Below are positions 8,274 through 17,576 of a stretch of 64,000 bases of DNA, piece after piece. The position numbers were made by a program, and so were the translations under genes. Numbering within the stretch: the first letter of the stretch is position 1; every line of letters starts with the position of its first letter. The notes under the pieces are model-generated. The model had not been told where the DNA came from and ran no database searches. It was given only the letters and a program-made list of their open reading frames with translations. The DNA lies in NCBI GenBank assembly GCA_035260545.1, contig DATFUZ010000040.1, positions 1 to 64,000 of the forward strand, in the 5' to 3' direction. The stretch comes from DATDDB01 sp035260545 (GTDB lineage Bacteria; Pseudomonadota; Gammaproteobacteria; Burkholderiales; Gallionellaceae).

Positions 8274-10832
8274 CTACGTCTCCTTCCGCCCGGACGCGGG
8301 CTGCGCTTGCTTGTGTTTCGGTCCCGCCCCGGACTTGCCGGGCTTGGGCGGCGACTTGCGTTTCGGCAAGGGCTTGGAGGGCGGCTTCTGCTTTTTCGCG
8401 GCGGCCTTGCGTTTGCCGTCGGGCGCCTTGTCTTGCGGGTGCGCGCCAAAGGCCCTGCGCATTTCCGAAAGCATCAGCAGTTGCGCCGACACCAGGTAGT
8501 TGACCGACCCCTCCGGCACGCTGCCATCCTCGTCCGGCACGCCGGCATCGACCCCTGTCAGCAATTCCATTGCCTGATCGACATCTTCAATGGCGTGGAT
8601 GGAAAATGTGCCGGCGCGCACCGCCTCAACCACGTCGCGGCGCAGCATGAGGTGCTTTACGTTGCTGGCGGGGATCAGCACACCCTGGCTGCCGGTGAGT
8701 CGCCGCGCCTTGCACACGTCGAAGAAACCCTCGATCTTTTCGTTCACCGCGCCTATGGGCTGCGCCTGCCCGTACTGGTTGACCGAGCCGGTCAGCGCGA
8801 GCCCCTGGTTGATAGGCAGGCCGGACAGCGCGGAAAGCAGCGCGCACAATTCGGCCATGGAGGCGCTGTCGCCCTCCACCGACCCGTAGGACTGCTCGAA
8901 CACCAGGCTGGCGTTGAGCGACAGCGGGGTGCTGTGAGAATAGCGGGCGGCGAGGAATGACGAGAGGATCAGCACGCCTTTGGAGTGGATGGCCCCGCCA
9001 AGATCCACCTCGCGCTCGATGTCCACCACGTTGCCCTCGCCCAGCCGCGTAGTCGCGGTAATGCGCGTGGGGCCCGCAAACACATGACTGCCGAGGATGG
9101 TTGCCGCCAAGCCGTTCACCTGCCCGGCGTGCATGCCATCGGTGGCTATCAGCATCGTCCCCTCGAGAATCTGCCGGAGACGGTGTTCGTGCAGGCGGCT
9201 GGCGCGATGGATCTGGCCGTCTATCGCCATCTGGACATCCGCCGCTCCCACCGTATCCCGGTTTGCGCCGCGCGCAAAGTGCTCGGATTCGACCAGCAGA
9301 TCGTTCAGGCTGCGCATATGCGTGGACAGGCGGGAGGCGTCCTCCGCCAGCCGGGCAGCGTGCTCGATCAGCCGGGCGACCGCATCGCGCCCGAACGGAC
9401 GCAGATTGTTCTTGCGCACCAGCGCGGCGATCATGCGTGCGTAAAGCTTGCTGTTTTCCGGATTGCGCGCCACTTCGTCCTCGAAGTCGGCTGCGATCTT
9501 GAACAGATCCGGGAAATCGGGGTCGAGCTGGTGCAGCAGGTAATAGAACATGCGCTCGCCATACAGCACGAGCTTCACGTCCATCGGTATCGGTTGCGGC
9601 TGCAGCGACAGCGTGCTCACCAAGCCGAAATATTCTCCCACCGACTCGATGCGGATATGCCGTGTCTGCAGCGCACGCTTCAGTCCCTCCCACGCATAGG
9701 GCTGGGTCAGCACCTTGCCCGCATCCAGGATCAGGTAGCCGCCGTTGGCGCGGTGCAGTGCGCCGGGTTTGATCAGGGTGTAGTTGGTGACCAGCGTGCC
9801 CATGTGCGAGATATGCTCGATGCGCCCGATCAGGTTCTGGTAGGTCGGGTGGTCTTCGGTAATGACCGGGGCGCCTTCGGCTGTGCCGTCCTTCGCCATC
9901 AAATTCACCTGATAGCGCTGCAGCGGATTGACCGTGGCGACACCTTCCATGCCTTCGCCCGTGGCCGGTTCTCGCAACTCCGCCGCATTGGCGATCAGGT
10001 CCGCCTGCGTCGCCTCCAGATAGGCAATGACTTCCGGCAGGTCTTCGTAATGCGCGCGCAACTCCTCTATCAGGTGACCGACCGCCGTGGCGACCGTCTC
10101 GCGGTTGTAGTCGCGGATCTTCGCGTGATGCTCGCGCCGCCAGCCCGGAAAATGGTGGACGGCCTTGTGCAGTTGCTCGTCCAGCTTCTGGATTTCCGCC
10201 TGGAAGCGCTGCTTTTCCTCGTCCGGCAAAGCGTCGAATTCGTCCGGGGTGATGACCTCATCGCCCTTCATGGGCGCGAGCGCAAAGCCTGTCGGCGTCT
10301 GGATGAGGGCGATGCCCTTCTCGCGCGCGGCCTTGCCGATTTCCTCCACGGCCTCTTCCTGGCGGCGCTTGAAGTCTTCGTTCATCGCTTCGAGGCGGCT
10401 GTGATACTCCTCGCTCTCGAAGGCGGCGGGAATCACGCTACGCAGTTCTTCGACGAACTGTCGCATGTGATGCTGCAATTGCTCCCCGCGCCCCGGGGGC
10501 AGGCGTATCGCCGTGGGCTTGTGCGGCGCCTCGAAGTTATTGACGTAACACCAGTCGTCCGGGGAAGGCTCGGCGGCGGCGCGGCCCTTCAGCTCCCTCG
10601 CTACCAGCGAATAGCGGCCGGAGCCTGCGGGGCCCAATACATAGACATGATAGCCGTCGCGGCGCAACGAAACGCCGAAACGGATGGCTTCGGCGGCGCG
10701 CCCCTGGCCGATGATGCCGGGCAAATCCTCCAGCTCGGCCGTCGTGGTGAAATCCAGGTGTGCGGGATCGCAGTACGTATAGAGTTGCGCCGCCTCAAGC
10801 GAGGTCGCCTTGCTGTGCAACGTAGTTGTCAT
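8274..10832 (-). CDS. Lon-family ATP-dependent protease (LonB/YcbZ-like)
   Basis: 852 residues, opposite to the BCAM0308 gene. The N-terminal part carries an AAA P-loop (VLGPAGSGRYSLV), a long helical insertion around residues 150-290, then the GGYLILDAGKVL block. The C-terminal part is an S16 peptidase domain with Ser656 in EGDSASMAEL and Lys699 in GAVNEKIEGFF, the Ser-Lys dyad of Lon proteases. The last 55 or so residues are a Lys/Pro-rich basic tail, an unusual extension that may bind nucleic acid or an acidic partner. The gene is 24 bp upstream of dnaK, so protease and chaperone are likely co-expressed. Substrates are unknown. Confidence 0.92.
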   Translation of the reverse strand: MTTTLHSKATSLEAAQLYTYCDPAHLDFTTTAELEDLPGIIGQGRAAEAIRFGVSLRRDGYHVYVLGPAGSGRYSLVARELKGRAAAEPSPDDWCYVNNFEAPHKPTAIRLPPGRGEQLQHHMRQFVEELRSVIPAAFESEEYHSRLEAMNEDFKRRQEEAVEEIGKAAREKGIALIQTPTGFALAPMKGDEVITPDEFDALPDEEKQRFQAEIQKLDEQLHKAVHHFPGWRREHHAKIRDYNRETVATAVGHLIEELRAHYEDLPEVIAYLEATQADLIANAAELREPATGEGMEGVATVNPLQRYQVNLMAKDGTAEGAPVITEDHPTYQNLIGRIEHISHMGTLVTNYTLIKPGALHRANGGYLILDAGKVLTQPYAWEGLKRALQTRHIRIESVGEYFGLVSTLSLQPQPIPMDVKLVLYGERMFYYLLHQLDPDFPDLFKIAADFEDEVARNPENSKLYARMIAALVRKNNLRPFGRDAVARLIEHAARLAEDASRLSTHMRSLNDLLVESEHFARGANRDTVGAADVQMAIDGQIHRASRLHEHRLRQILEGTMLIATDGMHAGQVNGLAATILGSHVFAGPTRITATTRLGEGNVVDIEREVDLGGAIHSKGVLILSSFLAARYSHSTPLSLNASLVFEQSYGSVEGDSASMAELCALLSALSGLPINQGLALTGSVNQYGQAQPIGAVNEKIEGFFDVCKARRLTGSQGVLIPASNVKHLMLRRDVVEAVRAGTFSIHAIEDVDQAMELLTGVDAGVPDEDGSVPEGSVNYLVSAQLLMLSEMRRAFGAHPQDKAPDGKRKAAAKKQKPPSKPLPKRKSPPKPGKSGAGPKHKQAQPASGRKET

Positions 10833-10858
10833 TTGTCGGATGCCCCAGCGTGGTTAAC

Positions 10859-10867
10859 ACTATATCA
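10859..10867 (-). promoter_or_regulatory. Possible extended -10 for the lon-like/dnaK operon
   Basis: The minus strand reads TGATATAGT, an extended -10 (TGnTATAAT-like), giving a 5' leader of roughly 20 bases before the ATG at 10832. An alternative is TTGCCA (10895-10890), 17 bases, TAAGGT (10872-10867) in the same region. I see no clear sigma-32 site. Confidence 0.35.
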
Positions 10868-10888
10868 CCTTACCTAAACATTATTATG

Positions 10889-10900
10889 TTGGCAAGCCAA
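10889..10900. promoter_or_regulatory. Palindrome TTGGCAAGCCAA in divergent promoter region
   Basis: A perfect 12-bp palindrome lies between the divergent Lon-like and BCAM0308 genes, next to a second inverted repeat (AACAT-4 nt-ATGTT, 10877-10890). Its position beside the likely -35 region of the lon-like promoter suits an operator for an unidentified regulator. This is position and symmetry only. Confidence 0.35.
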
Positions 10901-10985
10901 CAGACGGCGCCCCGCACGCGGAAAATCGTGCGAAGCCGGGGGGACGGTACTACAATGCAAAAAGACCAACCCACAGGAGGCTATC

Positions 10986-11486
10986 ATGAGTAACTCCATT
11001 CCCGCTGGTTTCCATCCCGTCCGCCGCGACCGTCTGCTGCAGGAACAGGTTCACGATTCTTACAAGATAAAGGGGAAGCTGCACGAACCCACGATCTGCC
11101 CGACGTGCGGCGCGGTGTTCCATCAGGGACGCTGGCAATGGATGGCGACGCCGCCTGCGGACGGGCACAAGCATCCCTGTCCCGCATGCATGCGCATCGA
11201 ACACCACTATCCCGCGGGCTTCGTCACGCTATCCGGCTCTTTCCTTGCCTCGCATCGCAGCGAGATCATGAATCTGGTGCACAATGAGGAAAAGCACGAA
11301 CGCGGGGAACATCCGCTGAAGCGCATCATGGGAACGGAGGAAAAAGACGGCAGCGTGACAGTGACAACCACCGACATCCATCTGGCGCGCTCGATCGGCG
11401 AGGCGGTTCATCACGCCTACCAGGGAGAGCTGGAATTCCATTACAACCCGGAGCAGAACCTGCTGCGGGTCACGTGGACGCGCTAG
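10986..11486 (+). CDS. BCAM0308-family zinc-ribbon protein
   Basis: 166 residues preceded by AGGAGGCTATC. The N-terminal half has paired cysteines, CPTCG near residue 38 and CPACM near 63, which together make a zinc ribbon similar to that of archaeal/eukaryotic NMD3. The C-terminal half (VTVTTTDIHLARSIGEAVHHAYQGELEFHY) looks like a small alpha/beta domain. I recognise it as the family named after Burkholderia BCAM0308; its molecular role is not established. Being divergent from a Lon-like protease/dnaK operon and sharing a promoter region suggests a link to the same stress response. Confidence 0.7.
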   Translation: MSNSIPAGFHPVRRDRLLQEQVHDSYKIKGKLHEPTICPTCGAVFHQGRWQWMATPPADGHKHPCPACMRIEHHYPAGFVTLSGSFLASHRSEIMNLVHNEEKHERGEHPLKRIMGTEEKDGSVTVTTTDIHLARSIGEAVHHAYQGELEFHYNPEQNLLRVTWTR

Positions 11487-11517
11487 CGCGGAGAGAGTAC
11501 AGCGCCCGGGGAAATCG

Positions 11518-11552
11518 GCAAAAAAACAAGTCCCGCCGGATCGCCGGGCGGG
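11518..11552 (-). terminator. Rho-independent terminator of glnB
   Basis: On the minus strand a TCCCGCC...GGCGGGA stem (11552-11530) is followed by ACTTGTTTTTTTG. The hairpin plus T-run lies about 60 bases after the glnB stop, and in the convergent gap it ends glnB transcription. Confidence 0.8.
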
Positions 11553-11610
11553 AGATGGACAGCGGCCGGACCGATGCAGGAAGCATGCGGCCGGTTTGTG
11601 TGCCGGTGCG

Positions 11611-11964
<354 letters not shown>

Positions 11965-12154
11965 TCAAACATACTGTATTTAAAGCCACGGGTATTATAG
12001 CTCAACTCGCGCGGCGTTCCGCGCAACGCAATTGCGGCGGCGGCGATGCTGGGCGGACGCCGCGACGCAGGAAGCTGGAAAGCGCTGGGCCGGGCACGGC
12101 AGCCCGCCGCCCCGGAGCCGGAGTGCGGGATTGGGCAGTTTAACTCACGCTAGC

Positions 12155-15100
12155 TTAATGAAAATCCCGCGACTGCGTCACCAGGCTGCCGAGCAGGGGC
12201 GTCAAGTCCCGCAGCCGCCCGGCGATCAGGTGCGCCACCTCGCCCTGCCGCTCCACCACGCCGTAAACGGCCAGCAGGCGCGCGCCCAGCAGCTCGCGCC
12301 GCTGCCTGTCCGCGAGGTCGCGCCACACCACGACGTTGATCTGCCCGGTCTCGTCTTCCAGGGTGAGGAAGGTTACGCCGCTCGCCGTACCGGGGCGCTG
12401 GCGGGTGGTGACCAGGCCGGCGGCGCGGGTGAGGCGACCGTGGGGAAAGCCGTGCAGCTCGGCTGCCGTGACCAGGCGCTGGCGCCGCAGCCGCTCGCGC
12501 AGCAGCGCCAGCGGATGACGGCCCAAGGTCAGGCCCAGGCTGGCGTAATCGGCAGCGAGGTTCTGTCCTTCCGTCATGGGAAATAGCTCGGGCTGGATCT
12601 CTTCTGCGGGTACTGCGGCCAATGGCAGGCTGCGTTCCACGCCGGCCACCTGCCAGTAGGCCTGCCTGCGATGCCCGGCCAGGGTTTCCAGAGCGCCCGC
12701 AGCGGCAAGGCTTCTCAGGTCGCGCTGCTCCAGGCCGGTGCGCGCGGCGAGGTCTTCCACCCCGTCGAATGCCCGTTGCGCCCGCGCCGCGGTGATGCGC
12801 GCCACGCCTTCCAGGGTGAGGCCCTTTACCATCCTCAGACCCAGCCGCAGCCTGGGCTGTTTGCCCCGGCCCGCGTCGCTCTGCCCCATTTGGTCTGCCA
12901 CCAGTGTGCAATCCCAGTCGCTGACATTCACGTCCACCGGCACCACCTGCACATGATGCCGCCGGGCATCCTGCACCAGTTGGGAGGAGCTGTAAAAGCC
13001 CATGGGCTGGCTGTTGAGCAGGGCGCAGGCGAAGGCCGCCGGATGATGACGCTTGAGCCAGGCGGAGACATACACCAGGAGAGCGAAACTGGCCGCGTGC
13101 GACTCGGGAAAGCCGTATTCGCCGAAGCCCTGGATCTGCTGGAATATCTGCCGCGCGAACCCTTCGTCATACCCGCGCTCACGCATGCCGCCGATGAGGC
13201 GGCGCTCGAAGCGGTCCAGCCCGCCCTTGCGGTGCCAGGCCGCCATGGAACGGCGCACCTGGTCGGCCTCGCCCGGAGTGAACCCGGCGGCCACCACGGC
13301 TAGCTGCATCACCTGCTCCTGGAAGATGGGCACGCCCAGGGTGCGCTCCAGCACGCCGCGCACGTCTTCGCTGGGATAGGTGACGGGCTCCACGCCCTCG
13401 CGGCGGCGCAGATAGGGGTGCACCATGCCGCCCTGTATCGGGCCGGGGCGCACGATGGCAACCTCGATCACCAGGTCGTAAAAGCAGCGCGGCTTCATGC
13501 GCGGCAGCATGGACATCTGTGCGCGCGACTCTATCTGGAACACGCCCACGGTGTCGGAGCGGCCGATCATTTCATACACCGCCGGGTCCTCCGAAGGAAC
13601 ATCCGCCATGGTGAAGTTTTCGCCGCGCAGGCGGCCGATCTCGTCCAGCGCACGGCGGATGGCGGAGAGCATGCCCAGCGCCAGCACGTCCACCTTCATC
13701 AGGCCGATGGCGTCGAGGTCGTCCTTGTCCCACTGGATGATGGTGCGCTCGGGCATGGCGGCATTCTCGATCGGCACCAGATGCGAAAGCGGACCGCGCG
13801 CAATGACGAAGCCGCCCACATGCTGGGATAGATGGCGCGGAAAGCCCAGCAATTCCTGCACCAGTTGCATCAGCAGGCGCACCTTGCGGTTGGCGGGATC
13901 GAAGCCGGCCTCCGCCAGCCGCTCGCCCATCACGTTGCGCCCGTCCCACCACGACATGGAGCGGGCCAGCCTGTCCACCTGCTCCAGGTCGAAGCCCAGC
14001 GCCTTGCCCACGTCGCGCATTGCGCTCTTGGGCCGGTAGCTGATGACGGTGGCGGCCAGCGCGGCACGCTCGCGCCCGTATTTCGCATACAGGTACTGGA
14101 TCACCTCCTCGCGCCGCTCGTGCTCGAAGTCCACGTCGATGTCCGGCGGCTCGTTGCGCTCCTTGGAGATGAAGCGCTCGAACAGCATCTCCATGCACGC
14201 CGGGTTCACCTCGGTGATGTGCAGCGCATAGCACACCGCCGAATTGGCCGCTGAACCCCGCCCCTGGCACAGGATGCCGCGACTGCGCGCGAAGCACACG
14301 ATGTCGTGCACGGTAAGGAAATACGGCTCGTAGTTCAGCTCTGCGATGAGCGCCAGTTCGTATTCCACCATGGCGCGCACCTTGTCCGGCACGCCCTGCG
14401 GATGGCTGGCAGGCGGATAGCGCTGCGCCAGCCCGGCCTCGGTCAGGTTGCGCAGCCAGGAGGCTGGCGTCTCGCCCGGCGGCGTGACCTCCTCCGGGTA
14501 TTCGTAGCGCAGTTCGTCCAGCGAGAAGCGGCAATGGTCGGCGATGGCCATCGTCTGCTCCAGCAGTTCCGGCGGATAGAGCCGCGCCAGATCGGCGCGG
14601 TTGCGCAGGTGACGCTCGGCGTTGGGGTGCAGCGCGTCTCCCGCTTCCGCCACTGGCCGGCCGATGCGGATGGCGGTGAGCGTGTCCTGCAGGGGACGGC
14701 GCTCTGCGACATGCATGTGCACATCGCCCGCCGCGACCAGCGGCAGGCCGGATGCCATGCTCAGTTCGCGCAGGGTGGCGAGCTGTTCCGCATCATTCGC
14801 GGCGCGCAACAGCTCCACTGCCAGCCAGGCGCGGCCCGCAAACGCCGCTGCGAACTGCTTCGCCTGCGCCAGCGTGGGCATGGGCTCGGGTAATAACAGG
14901 GCCAGGCAGCCCGGCACGCCATCCAGAATGTCGGCAAGCGCCAGGCGATAGCTGCCCTTGAGTGCATTGCGCCGGCCCCGCGTGATCAGCGCGGAGAGAT
15001 GGCCGTAGCCGCTGCGATCCGTCGCCAGCAGCACCACGCGCAGCCCCTCCTCGACACGGAACTCGCTGCCCACAATGAGTTTTATCCCGCAAGCCTTGGC

Positions 15101-15259
15101 CGCGACATGGGCGCGCACGATGCCGGCCAGCGAACATTCGTCCGTCACCGCCAGCGCCGCATAGCCCAGCTCGTGCGCACGCGCCACCAGTTCCTCCGGG
15201 TGCGATGCGCCGCGCAGGAAGGTGAAGTTAGACACGCAATGCAGTTCTGCGTAGCTCAT
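12155..15259 (-). CDS. dnaE2: Error-prone DNA polymerase DnaE2 (ImuC)
   Basis: 1034 residues, starting MSYAELHCVSNFTFLRGASHPEEL as in other DnaE2 proteins. The order is PHP domain (1-270), palm and thumb with the catalytic PDIDVDFEHERR near residue 390, fingers, helix-hairpin-helix region and a C-terminal OB fold (VTFLTLEDETGQINVVVW). DnaE2 is the polymerase of the ImuA-ImuB-DnaE2 mutasome that makes damage-induced mutations. It is the last gene of the operon and lies 124 bp after imuB; that gap is filled by a large palindrome ending about 10 bases before this start. No good ribosome site precedes the ATG. Confidence 0.95.
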   Translation of the reverse strand: MSYAELHCVSNFTFLRGASHPEELVARAHELGYAALAVTDECSLAGIVRAHVAAKACGIKLIVGSEFRVEEGLRVVLLATDRSGYGHLSALITRGRRNALKGSYRLALADILDGVPGCLALLLPEPMPTLAQAKQFAAAFAGRAWLAVELLRAANDAEQLATLRELSMASGLPLVAAGDVHMHVAERRPLQDTLTAIRIGRPVAEAGDALHPNAERHLRNRADLARLYPPELLEQTMAIADHCRFSLDELRYEYPEEVTPPGETPASWLRNLTEAGLAQRYPPASHPQGVPDKVRAMVEYELALIAELNYEPYFLTVHDIVCFARSRGILCQGRGSAANSAVCYALHITEVNPACMEMLFERFISKERNEPPDIDVDFEHERREEVIQYLYAKYGRERAALAATVISYRPKSAMRDVGKALGFDLEQVDRLARSMSWWDGRNVMGERLAEAGFDPANRKVRLLMQLVQELLGFPRHLSQHVGGFVIARGPLSHLVPIENAAMPERTIIQWDKDDLDAIGLMKVDVLALGMLSAIRRALDEIGRLRGENFTMADVPSEDPAVYEMIGRSDTVGVFQIESRAQMSMLPRMKPRCFYDLVIEVAIVRPGPIQGGMVHPYLRRREGVEPVTYPSEDVRGVLERTLGVPIFQEQVMQLAVVAAGFTPGEADQVRRSMAAWHRKGGLDRFERRLIGGMRERGYDEGFARQIFQQIQGFGEYGFPESHAASFALLVYVSAWLKRHHPAAFACALLNSQPMGFYSSSQLVQDARRHHVQVVPVDVNVSDWDCTLVADQMGQSDAGRGKQPRLRLGLRMVKGLTLEGVARITAARAQRAFDGVEDLAARTGLEQRDLRSLAAAGALETLAGHRRQAYWQVAGVERSLPLAAVPAEEIQPELFPMTEGQNLAADYASLGLTLGRHPLALLRERLRRQRLVTAAELHGFPHGRLTRAAGLVTTRQRPGTASGVTFLTLEDETGQINVVVWRDLADRQRRELLGARLLAVYGVVERQGEVAHLIAGRLRDLTPLLGSLVTQSRDFH

Positions 15260-15268
15260 ACCAAAAAG

Positions 15269-15380
15269 TTCAATCTTCTAAGCCAGGCAAGGCGTGAGCA
15301 AAAAATTGCGACGCAGCATATGGGTTGATATGTAAGGAGCAATTTTTTGTGAGCAACGCAGCATGGCAACGAAGATTGAA
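15269..15380. repeat. 112-bp imperfect palindrome between imuB and dnaE2
   Basis: Each arm begins with TTCAATCTTC at its outer end and has AAAAAATTGC at its inner end, both matching 10 of 10, around a less well matched middle and a 29-base loop. On the minus strand the inner stem ends GCAATTTTTTG, like a weak intrinsic terminator. It fills nearly the whole imuB-dnaE2 gap. Its symmetry suggests a palindromic repeat element rather than a chance hairpin. Confidence 0.65.
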
Positions 15381-15383
15381 GTT

Positions 15384-16823
15384 TTAAGCGAAGAGGCCGT
15401 GGATAAACCACTCGCCATTGATTCGGTCGCAATACACCCACAGGCGCGCGCCTTGGCCGTCCTGCGCGACGTAGTAATCGCGCACCGCATCCCTGCCGTC
15501 CCACCAGCCGCTCTCGATGCGCTCCGGCCCGCTTTTGAGCACCAGCCTTCCCTCGCGGCAGGGAACGGGCCGCGCCAGCAGCCACAGCGGGCGCGGCAGA
15601 TCGCGCAGCGGCGAACCAGCCGCCCCTGCTTCACAACGTCTCCACGCACGCTCCGGCCGGTGGTCGGCATGGGGGGTGATGCCGAACACCGCCTCCTTGC
15701 CCAGGCGGATGCGCAGACGTTCGAGCAGCAGGCTGCCGTCTTCCGCTTCTCCTCCCTCCTGGAATATGTCGCCGTTGGCGCCATCCAGCGGCAGGATGCG
15801 CCGCGCATGCAACGCGATGGCATAGACAGGGGCGGACAAATGCGTGCGCGCCAGGGTCTCGCGCAGCAGGAGCTGCATGCGTGCCAAGTCGCGCGTGGGT
15901 TTCGCAAAGCCGAGCTTGACCACGGTCGGCGCCACCGCGCCGGCGCGCACCGCCTCGTGGCTGCATACCAGGTCGCATTCCTGCACGCCCGCCTGGCGCA
16001 GGCTGAGGTAGCCTTCCAGTTCCGGCAGCAGGCGGCAGGCGGCAAACTGCAGCGCTCCCGCCTCATGCACCGTGGCGGGGAGTTCCAGGCTGCGTGCAAA
16101 TTCCGCCGGCGGCACGAAGAATTCGCGCGCCTCGGGCAGCGCCCCCCGCGCCCGGTCCAGCTCATCCAGCAACGCCTGTCCGAAACGCCGCGCCATGCCG
16201 GCGCGCGGCAAGCGCAGGCAGTCGCCCACGGTATGCGCCCCCACCATCTCCAGCCCGGACAAGACATCCGGCGGCTGAGCCAGCAAGCCGACCGGCAACT
16301 GGTCGAGAATCTTTTCCAGTTCGGCCAGTTCACGAATGGCGACTTCTCTGCCGGACACGGTCCGTGCGCCCGACAGGGCCAACAGCCAGGCGCCGTGCGC
16401 CGTGGGCGCGCACGCCATGGTGAAGGAATAACCCATTTCGTCCAGCCCGGCGCGCACCTGATGCAAGAGCCTGGCCAGGCCGCGATGCAGGCGCAGGCAA
16501 CTGGCGACCTCGAGCAGCAGGCCGTGCGGGGGCTGGATACTGACCGATGGCGTGAACCGCCCCGCCCAGGCGGCGATGCCGGACAGTGACTCGCTCTCGG
16601 CGGCCGCGTCGCGCGCGCGCACGATCAGGCCATCGGCCAGCGCCTGGGCAGCGGAGAGCGCCATGCCGACCTGCACACTGCAGTCGGCCGCGGATGCATT
16701 GCAGGCAACTATCAACGAGCGATTGCCCTGCTTCTCGAACACCGCGAGCGGCGCGGGCGCGGCCGCACCGCGGGAAAAAAGTTCCAGTGACAACACGGGG
16801 AAATGAAGCGCAATCCACAGCAT
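15384..16823 (-). CDS. imuB: ImuB, catalytically inactive Y-family polymerase-like protein
   Basis: 479 residues from the ATG at 16823 (MLWIALHFPVLSLELF); the open frame runs on to 17228, but that part is only the shadow of imuA. ImuB is the hub of the mutasome, binding DnaE2, ImuA and the beta clamp. Active Y-family enzymes have an acidic D-M-D pair at the N-terminal strand; here the matching stretch LWIALHFPVL has no acidic residue, as expected for ImuB. The family's C-terminal stretch, WWDGRDAVRDYYVAQDGQGARLWVY followed by WFIHGLFA, is intact. It lies 44 bp after imuA. Confidence 0.93.
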   Translation of the reverse strand: MLWIALHFPVLSLELFSRGAAAPAPLAVFEKQGNRSLIVACNASAADCSVQVGMALSAAQALADGLIVRARDAAAESESLSGIAAWAGRFTPSVSIQPPHGLLLEVASCLRLHRGLARLLHQVRAGLDEMGYSFTMACAPTAHGAWLLALSGARTVSGREVAIRELAELEKILDQLPVGLLAQPPDVLSGLEMVGAHTVGDCLRLPRAGMARRFGQALLDELDRARGALPEAREFFVPPAEFARSLELPATVHEAGALQFAACRLLPELEGYLSLRQAGVQECDLVCSHEAVRAGAVAPTVVKLGFAKPTRDLARMQLLLRETLARTHLSAPVYAIALHARRILPLDGANGDIFQEGGEAEDGSLLLERLRIRLGKEAVFGITPHADHRPERAWRRCEAGAAGSPLRDLPRPLWLLARPVPCREGRLVLKSGPERIESGWWDGRDAVRDYYVAQDGQGARLWVYCDRINGEWFIHGLFA

Positions 16824-16867
16824 GTGGCGGGTACCTCGAAGAATCTGCTGCGCCCCGGAAATGAGGG

Positions 16868-17572
16868 CTAGGCGGCCTCTATCGCCTTTTGCGACACAAG
16901 GGACAGTTGGGCAGGCCAAGTGAGCCGTGCCGTTGCGGGCTGGGCAGCGGCAGGCCGGGACAGATCGATCGGCACCGGCCGCTCCAGGCGCCCGCCGCGC
17001 CGCTTGAGGATGTGCACGGCCAGCCCCTGCGGGGTGGGTTCCAGTTGCAGGCGCAGGGCGGCGGGCGAACGTTCCCCCGCGGCCGCGGCGGAGCGGAACA
17101 GCACGCTGAAGGCACGGCCTGTTTCCGCGCCAAGCTGCAGGCGGCGCATGCGCCGCTCGTCCGGCGACTGGAGCCATGCGAGCACGGCGCTGCATGCGCC
17201 GGACCGTAGCGCCTGCTCCGCCGTCCACCAGGCATCGCCCGCGGATTTGGGCTGCGCCACCAGCAGGTGTTCCAGCCGGACGCCCGCCGCGCCCAGCGCG
17301 GGCGCATAGGGCAGGTGCGGCGGCGCGACCCAGGCCAGCCAGCCGATTCCTTGCGAGGCACGCGCCAGCGCAGGCAGCAGCAGGCGCAGCTCGCCTATGC
17401 CTTCGCGCGCGAGCAGGATCTCGGTGAGCGCGCCGCGCGGCCAGCCGCCGCCCGGCAATTGTTCGTCCAATTCGGGGAAGCCGCTCGGCAGCGTATCCGC
17501 CTCCGTCTGCGCGAGCCGGTCGCCCCGCCAGATGCCGGGGTGCTGCAACAGTGCTTCGAGGGATGCGCCCAT
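16868..17572 (-). CDS. imuA: ImuA, RecA-like mutasome protein
   Basis: 234 residues starting 4 bp after the helicase stop. LPSGFPELDEQLPGGGWPRGALTEIL matches the RecA/SulA-like ImuA core; the normal P-loop Lys-Thr/Ser is replaced (GGGWPRGALTE), so ATP binding through a standard Walker A is unlikely. LAWVAPPHLPYAPALGAAGV and the Pro-rich, basic C-terminal part are also typical of the family. ImuA works with ImuB and DnaE2 in damage-induced mutagenesis and is thought to inhibit or replace RecA contacts. The spacing implies co-transcription with the helicase upstream. Confidence 0.9.
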   Translation of the reverse strand: MGASLEALLQHPGIWRGDRLAQTEADTLPSGFPELDEQLPGGGWPRGALTEILLAREGIGELRLLLPALARASQGIGWLAWVAPPHLPYAPALGAAGVRLEHLLVAQPKSAGDAWWTAEQALRSGACSAVLAWLQSPDERRMRRLQLGAETGRAFSVLFRSAAAAGERSPAALRLQLEPTPQGLAVHILKRRGGRLERPVPIDLSRPAAAQPATARLTWPAQLSLVSQKAIEAA

Positions 17573-17576
17573 GGCC

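Noticed and set aside
6759..8960. 733-codon plus-strand frame opposite dnaK and the Lon-like gene
   Set aside because: Both opposite genes are strongly conserved, and this translation shows only Arg/Ala/His-rich filler typical of GC-rich antisense frames.
10833..10985. Sigma-32 heat-shock promoter for the Lon-like/dnaK operon
   Set aside because: I looked for CTTGAAA and CCCCAT elements at proper spacing and found none convincing; only sigma-70-like elements are present.
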